Below are positions 34,619 to 43,713 of a stretch of DNA of 64,000 nucleotides, piece after piece (the first letter of the stretch is position 1; every line of letters starts with the position of its first letter). Position numbers and translations under genes: made by a program. Location: contig NZ_CP011390.1 in NCBI RefSeq assembly GCF_001644645.1, positions 1,550,001-1,614,000 of the forward strand. Reading direction: 5' to 3'. Below the pieces are notes generated by a model. The model did no database searches. It was given only the letters and a program-made list of their open reading frames with translations, and had not been told where the DNA came from. This DNA is from Flavisolibacter tropicus. Its GTDB lineage: Bacteria > Bacteroidota > Bacteroidia > Chitinophagales > Chitinophagaceae.

Positions 34619-34668
34619 GCTGAATTCTGACCAACTCCGTAACATTACGGAGTTGGTCAGAATTCAGC
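34619..34668. repeat. perfect 24-bp inverted repeat with 2-nt centre
   Basis: Arms GCTGAATTCTGACCAACTCC... and exact complement, centre CA. No U-tract follows on either side, so it is not an ordinary terminator. A diverged relative lies at 57500-57536. Confidence 0.8.
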
Positions 34669-34758
34669 CAGGTTAATGCCACAACCTGGGCTGGTTTACA
34701 CAGGCTTATATAAGCAAATTTTTATAGTATAGATACCAAAAAGCATCACATTTAACCA

Positions 34759-34787
34759 ATAAAAAAGGGCTCCGATTGGAGCCCTTT
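34759..34787 (-). terminator. terminator of the head-GIN gene
   Basis: AAAGGGCTCC / GGAGCCCTTT with loop GATT; on the minus strand a TTTTTT tract follows. 18 nt after the stop at 34805. Confidence 0.85.
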
Positions 34788-34804
34788 CTATAAAATTTAG
34801 TCAC

Positions 34805-35515
34805 TTAAGATTTTTTTGAAACGCTACTGGAGCCACTAGTTTTTACATCTTTAATAACAGCATTCCCTTTGTAAGAAAGGCTACTGGCCCCACTCAGTTT
34901 AACAGACATCTCTTTGTCGGCTGTAATCCGCACGCTACTAGCTCCACTGGCTTCTACAGAACAGGTATTGGCTTTAAATTCATAGGCCTTTACATCACTG
35001 GCGCCATTGGCATCAATAGTTACTTTATCAGCAGAGCCGGAGATGTTTATATCAGAAGCTCCACTCAGGTCAATTGACAACTCATTGGTGACCGTTATGG
35101 CCCCTTCTAAGTCACTTGCCCCTGACAAGTCCAGTTTTAACTCCGCCACTTTCAATACTCCTTCTATATTTATATCTGCCGCACCACTTGCCTTGATCAG
35201 ATCCAGGTCTTTTACAGAGATATACGCTTTTAACTTAGGATTTTTTGACCACCACTTATTGCCATCATCAAACCAAATATGCAATGTGCCGCTTTTGACC
35301 ACTGTCTTGATATGAGTCATAGCATCTTTATTATTAGCACTTACGGCTAGCCCCTCTGTATTCGACTGACTCAGTACCACATCAAAAGCACTGGAGATTT
35401 GTATAGCATGAAAAGATTCTACCGTACGCGCTTCTGCATTTGGGTCATTTATGGTCATTTGCGCCTGAGCACCTATACCCGCTAGTATAAACAGTGAAAA
35501 AAGGATTTTTTTCAT
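34805..35515 (-). CDS. secreted head-GIN/DUF2807 domain protein
   Basis: 236 aa. Signal peptide MKKILFSLFILAGIGAQA, then a repetitive beta-strand chain in which SGAS/GASD motifs recur about every 18-20 residues (LSGASDLEG, LSGASDINI, ANGASDVKA, ASGASSVRI, LSGASSLSY). This is the pattern of a right-handed beta-helix typical of DUF2807 proteins, which are exported and adhesin-like. Function is not established. Transcribed divergently from the TonB receptor across the riboswitch region. Confidence 0.87.
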   Translation of the reverse strand: MKKILFSLFILAGIGAQAQMTINDPNAEARTVESFHAIQISSAFDVVLSQSNTEGLAVSANNKDAMTHIKTVVKSGTLHIWFDDGNKWWSKNPKLKAYISVKDLDLIKASGAADINIEGVLKVAELKLDLSGASDLEGAITVTNELSIDLSGASDINISGSADKVTIDANGASDVKAYEFKANTCSVEASGASSVRITADKEMSVKLSGASSLSYKGNAVIKDVKTSGSSSVSKKS

Positions 35516-35603
35516 ATTGTATGCAATGATTTATTAATGGAACGTAAGCCCTTCAGAAAAGTTACAGGTATTCTGAAAAATTCTTCTATACCTTTGCGGC
35601 TGA

Positions 35604-35676
35604 ATTCCCGGGGTGCCCATCAAAGGCTGAGATCATACCCGTAGAACCTGATCAGGGTAATGCCTGCGCAGGGAAG
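35604..35676 (+). ncRNA. TPP riboswitch (THI element)
   Basis: The conserved THI-box blocks are all present in order: GGGGTGCCC, GGCTGAGATCATACCC, GAACCTGATC and GGGTAATGCCTGCGCAGGGA, closed by an outer stem TTCCC (35605) with GGGAA (35671). It lies 68 nt upstream of the TonB receptor ATG. No terminator hairpin follows, so control of translation initiation is more likely than termination (inference). Confidence 0.93.
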
Positions 35677-35743
35677 GCTGTTTCTAAATACCTATCCTCC
35701 TTCTCTTCGGCTGCATTTCCCTTTCATTTAAATTTTAAAAAAA

Positions 35744-37876
35744 ATGAAAAGGACTGCTTTATTAACCATTTCAACCTGTGCATTATTAGCAGCACAGGCT
35801 CAGACAGACACGATCGACCTTGTACCCGTTGAAGTAAAAGCCGTAAGGGCTTCTGCTACGGCCCCCTTCACAAAAACGAATATCAAAAAAGAAGAGATTC
35901 GTAAGCAAAATTTGGGGCAAGACCTACCGTTCATTTTAAACAACACTCCTTCTGTAGTGGTAAATTCGGATGCTGGCAACGGCGTGGGCTATACAGGTAT
36001 TCGTATCAGGGGCACTGATGCTACGCGTATCAATGTAACCCTTAATGGCGTACCATTTAACGATGCAGAAAGTAGCGGAGCGTTCTTTGTTGATCTCCCC
36101 GACTTTTTATCTTCTGTAAACAGTATTCAAATACAGCGCGGTGTGGGCACATCATCCAATGGTGCCGGAGCCTTTGGTGCTACGATCAATCTGAGTACCA
36201 ACGATCTTGTAAAAAACCGGAATATTGAAATAAACAATAGCTATGGTTCTTTTAACACACTAAAGAACACCGTTCTCTACAACAGCGGCCTATTAGGTAA
36301 ACATTTTACTGTAGATGCCCGGTTATCACGTCTGAGCAGCGATGGCTATATTGACAGAGCCACCAGCGATCTGCGTTCCTATTATTTATCTACTGCCTAT
36401 ACTACAGAGAAAACAGGCTTACGCTTTACCACCTTCTCTGGTAAAGAAATAACATACCAGGCTTGGAACGGCGTGTCTGAAGCGGATTTGAAAGTAAATA
36501 GACGGATCAACTATGCCGGCATGGAAAAAGAAGGCACACCCTATGATAATGAAGTTGACAACTACAGACAGGACCATTATCAATTATTCTTCAATCACAA
36601 ACTGGCGCAAGGCCTCACTTTCAACACTGGCTTGTTCTTAGTACGCGGCAAAGGATATTATGAACAATACAAAGCAGATGAGAACTATGCTGACTATAAT
36701 CTTCCGGTACCGGCTAGTGGTGAAACTTCTTCCGACCTGGTGCGCCAATTATGGTTAGACAACTACTATTATGGCAACACCTTTTCATTACAATATGAAA
36801 AGGAAGGTACAGCCTTAACGCTAGGTGGTGCAATAACTAATTATGACGGCAACCATTATGGAAAAGTAATATGGGCTGAAAAAGGCTTAAGTGAAATTAA
36901 AAAATGGTATGACCTGGACGCTCAGAAAAGTGATGCTAACGTGTATGCAAAGTGGCAGCAAAAATTAGGAGCTTACTGGCAACTTTATACAGATTTACAA
37001 TGGAGAGGTGTAACACACGACATTGAAGGCTTTCGCTATAATCCTACCCTAGGTGTTAAGCAATTCTATAATTTTTTAAACCCTAAAGCAGGCATTAGTT
37101 ATAATCGCAACAACTGGCTGTTGTACACCTCATATGGCGTTGCCAATAAAGAGCCAAACAGGGATGACTTTGAAGCGGGTGTTGCACAACAACCTTTAGC
37201 CGAGCGTTTGCATGACTTGGAGTTGGGTATTGAAAAGAATGAGAAGGCGTACAATTGGGGAGCCACTTTATATTACATGCGTTACGACAACCAGCTAGTT
37301 CTTACTGGTAAAATAAATGATGTAGGTTCCTATACCCGCACCAACATTAAAGACAGCTATAGAGCTGGAATTGAATTACAAGGTGCAACCCGTATTACTC
37401 CTTGGTTACAGGCGGCTGCCAACCTTACCCTCAGCAAGAATAAGCTTAAAAACTTCGAGGAATATATCGACAACTATGACGACGGAACACAAAAGCAAAA
37501 CATGTATAACGAAACGACAATTGCTTTTTCTCCTAGTGCAATTAGTAGTGGCATTTTAACCTTTACCCCGGTAAAGAACACAGAGCTTCAGTTAATAGGA
37601 AAATATGTAGGCAAACAGTACTTAGATAATACAGAAAACGAGCAGCGCAAACTGGATGCTTATTATACACAAGATATTAGGGCCAATTATACGTTTCAGA
37701 AAAAATGGTTAAAGGGCTCTAAGTTGATATTTCAACTTAACAATATCTTCAATACGCTGTATGAGCCAAATGGCTATACGTTCAGTTATTATTATAACAA
37801 TGCGCTGACCACAGAGAACTATTACTTCCCAATGGCTGGCACCAATTGGACCATAGGTTTAAATATCAAGCTATAA
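35744..37876 (+). CDS. TonB-dependent outer-membrane receptor, probably for thiamine
   Basis: 710 aa. Signal peptide (ALLTISTCALLAAQAQ), then the plug domain (~35-160: NTPSVVVNSDAGNGVGYTGIRIRGTDATRINVTLNGVPFN, broken for length, contains the RIRG and LNGVP signatures) and a 22-strand barrel ending in the aromatic C-terminus TIGLNIKL. There is no carboxypeptidase-like N-terminal extension and no SusD partner, unlike glycan receptors. The TPP riboswitch upstream points to thiamine or a thiamine phosphate as ligand, in line with published comparative-genomic predictions of thiamine-regulated outer-membrane receptors in this phylum. Monocistronic. Confidence 0.9.
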   Translation: MKRTALLTISTCALLAAQAQTDTIDLVPVEVKAVRASATAPFTKTNIKKEEIRKQNLGQDLPFILNNTPSVVVNSDAGNGVGYTGIRIRGTDATRINVTLNGVPFNDAESSGAFFVDLPDFLSSVNSIQIQRGVGTSSNGAGAFGATINLSTNDLVKNRNIEINNSYGSFNTLKNTVLYNSGLLGKHFTVDARLSRLSSDGYIDRATSDLRSYYLSTAYTTEKTGLRFTTFSGKEITYQAWNGVSEADLKVNRRINYAGMEKEGTPYDNEVDNYRQDHYQLFFNHKLAQGLTFNTGLFLVRGKGYYEQYKADENYADYNLPVPASGETSSDLVRQLWLDNYYYGNTFSLQYEKEGTALTLGGAITNYDGNHYGKVIWAEKGLSEIKKWYDLDAQKSDANVYAKWQQKLGAYWQLYTDLQWRGVTHDIEGFRYNPTLGVKQFYNFLNPKAGISYNRNNWLLYTSYGVANKEPNRDDFEAGVAQQPLAERLHDLELGIEKNEKAYNWGATLYYMRYDNQLVLTGKINDVGSYTRTNIKDSYRAGIELQGATRITPWLQAAANLTLSKNKLKNFEEYIDNYDDGTQKQNMYNETTIAFSPSAISSGILTFTPVKNTELQLIGKYVGKQYLDNTENEQRKLDAYYTQDIRANYTFQKKWLKGSKLIFQLNNIFNTLYEPNGYTFSYYYNNALTTENYYFPMAGTNWTIGLNIKL

Positions 37877-37881
37877 ACAAT

Positions 37882-37915
37882 AATTAAAAACCCCGCTAAA
37901 GCGGGGTTTTTAATT
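37882..37915. terminator. bidirectional terminator
   Basis: AATTAAAAACCCCGC / GCGGGGTTTTTAATT with a 4-nt loop, between the receptor and the convergent rhodanese gene. Confidence 0.88.
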
Positions 37916-38228
37916 ATTGTTGTACACCAAATTTTTCTTGCCAGGCTAATATACCACCTGTAACATTATTGGTGTTTGTAAATCCCATTTGCTCTAAAAT
38001 CAAACAGGCCATCATACTACGTTTGCCACTTCTGCAATGAATAATTACTTCCTCATCTTTCAAATCCTCAATATCTTCTATCTGCATAGTTTGAATCTTA
38101 CCTAAGGGCACCAACTTTCCACCCAGGTTTGCTTCCTCATATTCATGTGGCTCGCGGCAATCAATCAGATTGATCTTTTCACCATTATCAAGCCTTTGTT
38201 TCAACTCTTCAACCGAAATTTCTTTCAT
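37914..38228 (-). CDS. rhodanese-like domain protein
   Basis: 104 aa, a single rhodanese domain. The active-site loop reads HCRSGKRS with Cys at ~residue 72; DCREPHEYEEAN (~23) is the CH2-like motif. It carries persulfide sulfur in the cytoplasm; there is no signal peptide. It starts 13 nt after the PASTA gene stop, so it ends the ddl-PASTA-rhodanese operon. Confidence 0.9.
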   Translation of the reverse strand: MKEISVEELKQRLDNGEKINLIDCREPHEYEEANLGGKLVPLGKIQTMQIEDIEDLKDEEVIIHCRSGKRSMMACLILEQMGFTNTNNVTGGILAWQEKFGVQQ

Positions 38229-38241
38229 AATTAGCTATACT

Positions 38242-39102
38242 TTAAAAATCATTTTCTGTTTTCTGGCCATCAGGGTTTACACTCGGAGCTCTCATAGATT
38301 TCTCAAGAGAGTCCACATTAGGTTTTTGTGCACTTAACCAGATATCCATCATTTGCCCAGGACGAATACGGAACTGGCGTCCTTTGTCGTCCCGAGTGTT
38401 TGGGCTTTGTCTATAAACAAATGCATTAGCTGTATCCTTCACATCAGGGTCAGGAAGCGCAACTCCCAAAATTAGTCCTTGCGACTCTAATAAGATCTTT
38501 GCTTCCTCATAGGTCAAACCTAGCAAACGAGGCACCGCCATTTCTTCATTTCCAATACCAGTACCTAGCACCAGGGAAATAGAGCTACCCACTTTTATCT
38601 TAGTGCCTGCTCCAATGGTTTTCCCATCATATAGTTGTTCCAATACAGAATTCTTGGCAAAATCCGGACGGAACGTCGTATCGCCTAAACGCAAGCCCAT
38701 ATTGGCCAGAACCAGCTCTGCATTTCGGAAGCTGTATCCAACCAGGTTAGGCATTTCTACATCTGGGGGAACTGTTCTGTTAATTGTTACATATACAGTA
38801 CGATTGACCTTTACCACCGCATCAGGCTCAGGTATCTGCTTGATAACAACAGAAGGAGGAAGTGAGTCATAATATACTGAATCCTGTATAACAACCTGAA
38901 AGCCCTGATCTTCTAGCAGATCACGCACCTCATCAATTTTTTTACCAGTTACAGAAGGTACATTACGAGCAACCCCATGCTGGGTAATCCAATTGAGTGA
39001 TAGAGAAAAGATTAAACCTAGAAGAAAAACCAGGGTAAGACCTATCAATATATTATACCAAAGTGGTTTCCCGGTGATGTATTTTTTAATTATTCGATTC
39101 AA
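38242..39102 (-). CDS. membrane-anchored PASTA-domain protein
   Basis: 286 aa. Short cytoplasmic N-terminus, transmembrane helix at ~17-38, then three PASTA repeats (~42-108, 112-180, 185-260) and a charged tail. There is no kinase domain, unlike PknB-type proteins; PASTA repeats bind peptidoglycan stems or beta-lactam-like structures. No ATG precedes the helix: the best start is TTG at 39102. Next to ddl, which supports a cell-wall role. Confidence 0.87.
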   Translation of the reverse strand: MNRIIKKYITGKPLWYNILIGLTLVFLLGLIFSLSLNWITQHGVARNVPSVTGKKIDEVRDLLEDQGFQVVIQDSVYYDSLPPSVVIKQIPEPDAVVKVNRTVYVTINRTVPPDVEMPNLVGYSFRNAELVLANMGLRLGDTTFRPDFAKNSVLEQLYDGKTIGAGTKIKVGSSISLVLGTGIGNEEMAVPRLLGLTYEEAKILLESQGLILGVALPDPDVKDTANAFVYRQSPNTRDDKGRQFRIRPGQMMDIWLSAQKPNVDSLEKSMRAPSVNPDGQKTENDF

Positions 39103-39153
39103 GTGTATGGTGTTAAAAATTGAGTTGCAATATAAATAAACAGTCCAGAAGCC

Positions 39154-40140
39154 TTAGGATTTACTCTTTAAAGCTTGATTTACCAGTTTAGCATAAAAAT
39201 CCTTCAGCTCCCATCCTTTGGCTCTTACCTGCTGTGGTATAATACTCGCTTCACTTTGCCCAGGTATCGTATTGATTTCCAGCATATAAGGCGCATTTTC
39301 CGATTCTTTATAAATAAAATCTATTCGTACAACACCACTGCAATTAAAAACCTGGTAAATTTTCTTAGCTGCAGCCTCAACATTTTCCTTCCACTGTGAG
39401 TCCATTTGCGCAGGTGTTGTTTCTGTTGATTTACCCTGGTACTTGGCTTCAAAATCAAAAAACTCATTCAATGCCACTACTTCTGTAATAGGCAGCACCT
39501 GTATTTCATCATCCGATTTAAATACGCCTACTGTGAATTCTCTACCAACGATCATCTCCTCGATCAATACCTGGTCATCTTCATTAAATGCTTTAATTAT
39601 AGCACCTTCAAGTTGGGCAGCCTCTGTAACCTTACTCATACCGATACTGGAACCGCCATTATTAGGTTTTACAAAAAGAGGAAGTCTCAAAGTGGCCAAT
39701 ATCTTATTGACATCGTAAGAAGTATGTTTAAATAAATGCACGGACTTAGCCACGTTTATACCGGCCATAGCCGCTACAGCCACTGTATAGCGTTTATTAA
39801 AGGTCAAAGCTGATGTAGCTGCGTTGCAGGAAGTATAGGGCAATCCTAAAACATCAAAATAGCCTTGAAGCTTGCCATCTTCTCCTGGTGTGCCATGCAT
39901 ACCGATAAAGACAGCATCAAATTTTATTTTATCACCCTGTACTGTTAAAGAAAAATCGTTTTTATCTACTTCTATTTTCTGTCCATCGTTTGCATAAAAC
40001 CAACCTTGTGGATTTATGTCAATGGTATAAACGTCAAATAATTCCTTATCTAAATGATTAAAAATTGTAGTTGCCGATTTGTAAGAAATAGTGGCTTCTC
40101 CGGAATATCCGCCTGTTACTAGGGCAATTTTTTTCTTCAT
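39154..40140 (-). CDS. ddl: D-alanine-D-alanine ligase
   Basis: 328 aa. ATP-grasp ligase making the peptidoglycan dipeptide. Visible: HGTPGEDGKLQGYFDVLGLPYT (~80-100, split in family alignments), KPNNGGSSIGMSKV (~157-170, ATP-binding loop), EEMIVGREFTVGV (~193) and the C-terminal EINTIPGQSEASIIPQ (~290-305) with metal and D-Ala ligands. First gene of the ddl-PASTA-rhodanese operon. Confidence 0.95.
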   Translation of the reverse strand: MKKKIALVTGGYSGEATISYKSATTIFNHLDKELFDVYTIDINPQGWFYANDGQKIEVDKNDFSLTVQGDKIKFDAVFIGMHGTPGEDGKLQGYFDVLGLPYTSCNAATSALTFNKRYTVAVAAMAGINVAKSVHLFKHTSYDVNKILATLRLPLFVKPNNGGSSIGMSKVTEAAQLEGAIIKAFNEDDQVLIEEMIVGREFTVGVFKSDDEIQVLPITEVVALNEFFDFEAKYQGKSTETTPAQMDSQWKENVEAAAKKIYQVFNCSGVVRIDFIYKESENAPYMLEINTIPGQSEASIIPQQVRAKGWELKDFYAKLVNQALKSKS

Positions 40141-40260
40141 GGAAAGTGGTCTTAAAGCTGAAAAGTAGAAAATTATTTGTTACGGGAAGGAAGTTAGTGC
40201 AATGGGCTCATAAAAATCTGTGTTAATCCTTATATCAGCCACTCCTGTTTATAGAAATAA

Positions 40261-40291
40261 TAAAGGTGAAGATTTCTTTAACCTTCACCTT
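40261..40291 (-). terminator. terminator of the ferredoxin gene
   Basis: AAGGTGAAG / CTTCACCTT stem with an 11-nt loop; on the minus strand followed by TTTATTATTT. About 70 nt after the stop at 40362. Confidence 0.6.
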
Positions 40292-40361
40292 CTTACACAG
40301 GAAATATCACCTGTTTATTGAAGCAGTTGCCTGCTTTACTTTGTAGTACTAAGTTAACGAA

Positions 40362-40709
40362 TTATATATGTAAACGCTCTTTTTTACCCAACAATTCTTC
40401 AACAGTTTCTTGATACATTTCATCTGGAACACAGCAGTCCACTGGACAAACTGCCGCACATTGGGGTTCTTCATGAAAACCCTGACACTCCGTACACTTG
40501 CTGGGAACAATATAATAGGTATCAACAGCAATAGGAGCATTGCGCTGGCTAGCATCTACAATCGTACCGTCTACTAAAGTATATTGACCTTTTACGTTTG
40601 TACCATCTGCAATAGACCATTCTACCCCACCTTCGTAAATTGCATTATTAGGACATTCAGGTTCACACGCGCCGCAGTTGATACATTCATCAGTTATCTT
40701 AATTGCCAT
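40362..40709 (-). CDS. 4Fe-4S dicluster ferredoxin
   Basis: 115 aa. Two cysteine clusters: [12 protein letters not shown] (~9-20) and [18 protein letters not shown] (~73-90). Between them lies an insertion of about 50 residues rich in Thr/Asp ([19 protein letters not shown] region), the Bacteroidota form of this electron carrier. It is divergent from the acyl-CoA reductase gene over 133 nt, a pairing often conserved in the phylum. Confidence 0.9.
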   Translation of the reverse strand: MAIKITDECINCGACEPECPNNAIYEGGVEWSIADGTNVKGQYTLVDGTIVDASQRNAPIAVDTYYIVPSKCTECQGFHEEPQCAAVCPVDCCVPDEMYQETVEELLGKKERLHI

Positions 40710-40842
40710 AAATTGAACGAGTTGATTTTACATTTGCTGGACAAAAATAATTGGTACGTATCAATTTTCGCTTGTAAAATATACTGATACCCTAAAATCA
40801 AGCACTTTATTTGAAGACTAGACCATAAAATATTAATAATAC

Positions 40843-41847
40843 ATGCAGTTACAGGACAGAATAGCCCTTTTAGTACGACTAGGTGAATATATGCAGGGCC
40901 GCGAGGAAGCTTGGCAAAGCGCAAAACATAAAGCCTTTACTGAAAACAACTGGTTTATCCCAGAATTTATAGAAACTGCTATCCGCCACATAAGCACCGC
41001 TTTTTTAGAGGAAAAAGCACTGAAAAACCTAGCGCAAACCTACCAATTAGAAATCCAGCCGGTAACAGCAAAAAAAGTAGGTATCGTATTACCAGGGACT
41101 ACCCCATTAGCTGGGTTTCATGATATAGTTTCCGTATTCTTAGCGGGTCATTACTCATTGATCAAAACTTCCTCACGAGATGAAGCTTTATTGAAGCATT
41201 TAATATATAAGCTTCAGGAATGGCTACCTGGCGACCTACCCTACTTCAATTTGGCGCCAATGCTAAAAGGTTGCGATGCCTATATTGCTACCAATTCAAA
41301 AGAGTCAACCACTTCTTTTGACCAATATTTCAGCAAGTATCAAAGTATCATTCGCAGAAACACGACATCTGTTGCTGTTTTAACTGGTCAGGAAACCACT
41401 GAAGAGTTAGAAAAGCTGGCAGATGATATACACTTGTATTTTGGATTAGGCTCCAGGAATGTTACCAAGCTATATGTGCCCGAGAACTATGACTTTGTGC
41501 CTTTATTGAATGCTTTTAAGAAATATGAGTATTTCAGCAACCATCACAAATTCAAGAATAATTACGATTACAACCTTTCTATTCAGATTTTAAATAATCG
41601 TTTCTACATGACCAATGGCAGTATACTATTAACAGAAAACCCAGCCAGGTTTTCTCCTATTAGCCAGGTTTATTATGAGTTTTATTCCAATGTAAACTCG
41701 CTCATTTCCCAATTGGAAAAACGAGACGAAATTGAAGGAATCGTAGGTCTGCAGCACATTCCATTTGGTGAGTCCAACTTCCCATCTCTTGCTACCTTTG
41801 AAAAAGGTACGAACACTCTGACTTTTTTAAATAACTTAAGCCTTTAA
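40843..41847 (+). CDS. acyl-CoA reductase (LuxC-like)
   Basis: 334 aa. Aldehyde-dehydrogenase-superfamily fold of the LuxC type: cofactor-binding segment GIVLPGTTPLAGFHDIVSVF (~86-105), SSRDEAL (~112), and a GLGSRNVTKLY region (~203) near the expected active-site loop. Reduces an activated acyl group to an aldehyde; the physiological substrate in Bacteroidota is not known. The usual downstream serC/serA genes are not present here. Monocistronic by context. Confidence 0.85.
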   Translation: MQLQDRIALLVRLGEYMQGREEAWQSAKHKAFTENNWFIPEFIETAIRHISTAFLEEKALKNLAQTYQLEIQPVTAKKVGIVLPGTTPLAGFHDIVSVFLAGHYSLIKTSSRDEALLKHLIYKLQEWLPGDLPYFNLAPMLKGCDAYIATNSKESTTSFDQYFSKYQSIIRRNTTSVAVLTGQETTEELEKLADDIHLYFGLGSRNVTKLYVPENYDFVPLLNAFKKYEYFSNHHKFKNNYDYNLSIQILNNRFYMTNGSILLTENPARFSPISQVYYEFYSNVNSLISQLEKRDEIEGIVGLQHIPFGESNFPSLATFEKGTNTLTFLNNLSL

Positions 41848-41996
41848 AAAAAGAAACTAGTAGTACTACGAAGACCTTAGTAAATTTATTGTTAAACTGG
41901 CTGAGTGGCGTTTTTTTGAGCAAAGAGGATTGTTATTTTGGTTTGCCAAGGCACACATTTTGAAAGTATTACATTACATACTACAAACATTAGAAT

Positions 41997-43517
41997 ATGA
42001 AAGGAAGACAGATCCTATTGATGTTCCTGATCAGTGCTGTAACAGCATTTGGCAGCATTTGGACCTACAACCGCTTCTTCAACAAGAATGAATATGTTAT
42101 TGGGTCTGCACAAAATGGCTTGCCCGCCAACTACGCAGGCTTTATTGACGGTAAAACGTCCGGTATCCCCGCCGATATTGTAGATTTCACTAAAGCGGCA
42201 AATTCAACGGTTCCTGCAGTTGTACATATTAAAACACGTATTCCTGCAAAAAAACAAACAAACGGAATTAGCAGACGTGGCAGCAATGATCTCTTTGATC
42301 AGTGGTTTGATGACTTTTTCGGTAATGGATATGGTCCCAACATTATTCCAGAACAAAGAGCTTCTGGTAGTGGGGTTATCATTAGTGAAGATGGCTACAT
42401 AGTAACCAACAACCACGTAATTACAAACGGTGGTGAAGGTGTTGCAGATGAAATCACGGTAACGCTACATAACAGAAAAACATACAAAGCTCGTGTGATT
42501 GGCCGTGATCCAAGCTCTGATCTAGCAGTTTTAAAGATCGATGGCAACAAGTTTCCCTTCCTAATTTATGGTAACTCAAACAACCTGCAATTGGGTCAAT
42601 GGGTATTAGCAGTTGGTTATCCACTAACGCTAGAAACCACTGTTACAGCAGGTATAGTTTCAGCAACTGGTCGCACTATCAATATCAATCGTAGACAAAG
42701 TGAATCACCAGTTGAGTCCTTTATTCAAACAGATGCAGCAGTAAACCAAGGGAACAGTGGTGGTGCATTAGTAAACACCAATGGAGAATTGGTAGGTATT
42801 AACTCTGCTATCTTAGCTCCTAATGGAACATATGCCGGATACTCATTTGCTATCCCAGTTACCATTGTAAAAAAGATTGTTGAAGACATTGTTAAGTTTG
42901 GTGATGTACAGCGTGGTTACCTAGGTATTACCTATGCTGCTACAGAAGACATGTCTGAAGACCAGATCAAAGCGCTTGGCATCCCTACTAATCTTGAAGG
43001 TGTTTATGTTTCCGGTGTTTCTCCAGATGGTGGCGCAGCCTCTTCTGGTATTAAGAAAGGTGACGTCATTACCAAAGTAAATAATGTAGCTGTTAACAGT
43101 GGTTTGGAAATGACAGCTCAAATTGCAAGCTACCGCCCTGGCGACCGCGTTCCTATTACCTACCTGCGTGGGGGTAAGGAATCAACAGTAACCATTACAT
43201 TAAAGAAAAGAGGTGATGTGGTTTCAATGAATATTGGCAACCAGTTAGGCGCTGAATTAACTACTTTAGATAAATCAAAAGCTCGCCAATACGGTATCCC
43301 AGGCGGTGTAGTTGTAAACAGCATTACAGAAGGTGGCCCAATTGGTCGTACGCGTATGCAGGCAGGCTTTATCATTACAAGCGTTAACGGGCAGGATATA
43401 ACCAGCGTAGAAGAATTAACTAAGATATTAGCTAACGTTGGCGGCCCTGTTAAAGTGGAAGGTATCTATCCTGGATATGATGGTACTTACACTTATCCTT
43501 TAAACCTGGAACAATAA
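41997..43517 (+). CDS. Do/HtrA-family serine endopeptidase (DegQ-like)
   Basis: 506 aa. Signal anchor (ILLMFLISAVTAFGSIW, ~6-22), trypsin domain ~75-300 with catalytic His in TNNHVI, Asp in DPSSDLAVLK and Ser in NQGNSGGAL, then two PDZ domains (~305-395 and ~410-500). Periplasmic quality-control protease/chaperone. A low-complexity segment (~82-110, RRGSNDLFDQWFDDFFGNG) precedes the protease as in other Bacteroidota members. Followed by its own terminator. Confidence 0.93.
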   Translation: MKGRQILLMFLISAVTAFGSIWTYNRFFNKNEYVIGSAQNGLPANYAGFIDGKTSGIPADIVDFTKAANSTVPAVVHIKTRIPAKKQTNGISRRGSNDLFDQWFDDFFGNGYGPNIIPEQRASGSGVIISEDGYIVTNNHVITNGGEGVADEITVTLHNRKTYKARVIGRDPSSDLAVLKIDGNKFPFLIYGNSNNLQLGQWVLAVGYPLTLETTVTAGIVSATGRTININRRQSESPVESFIQTDAAVNQGNSGGALVNTNGELVGINSAILAPNGTYAGYSFAIPVTIVKKIVEDIVKFGDVQRGYLGITYAATEDMSEDQIKALGIPTNLEGVYVSGVSPDGGAASSGIKKGDVITKVNNVAVNSGLEMTAQIASYRPGDRVPITYLRGGKESTVTITLKKRGDVVSMNIGNQLGAELTTLDKSKARQYGIPGGVVVNSITEGGPIGRTRMQAGFIITSVNGQDITSVEELTKILANVGGPVKVEGIYPGYDGTYTYPLNLEQ

Positions 43518-43540
43518 AACCGTAAATAAAATTTATTATC

Positions 43541-43565
43541 AAGATCCCGCTTCTGCGGGATCTTT
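43541..43565 (+). terminator. terminator of the HtrA gene
   Basis: AAGATCCCGC / GCGGGATCTT with a 4-nt loop followed by TT; 24 nt after the stop. Confidence 0.8.
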
Positions 43566-43664
43566 TCATGTAGGGTCTTATACCTCACTGACAAACGCAC
43601 ATACAAACTCTTAGTGATTCTTTAATAATTTATACTTATAAACTAATAGCACTAAAGGCTACAT

Positions 43665-43672
43665 TACATTTG
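43665..43672 (+). promoter_or_regulatory. -7-like box TACATTTG before the LytS-type kinase
   Basis: Matches TAnnTTTG, 41 nt before the ATG at 43714. No clear -33 TTTG. Confidence 0.4.
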
Positions 43673-43713
43673 TAAACCAAAAATGCCTTATTTAAGGGCA
43701 CTGTAACTGTTTT

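Larger units (their letters stand above)
34161..34804. other. 640-nt intergenic region without a gene
   Basis: Holds a perfect 24-bp inverted repeat (34619-34668) and the terminator at 34759-34787. The rest (34161-34618) is A+T-rich and shows no ORF or known RNA that I can support. Confidence 0.55.
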
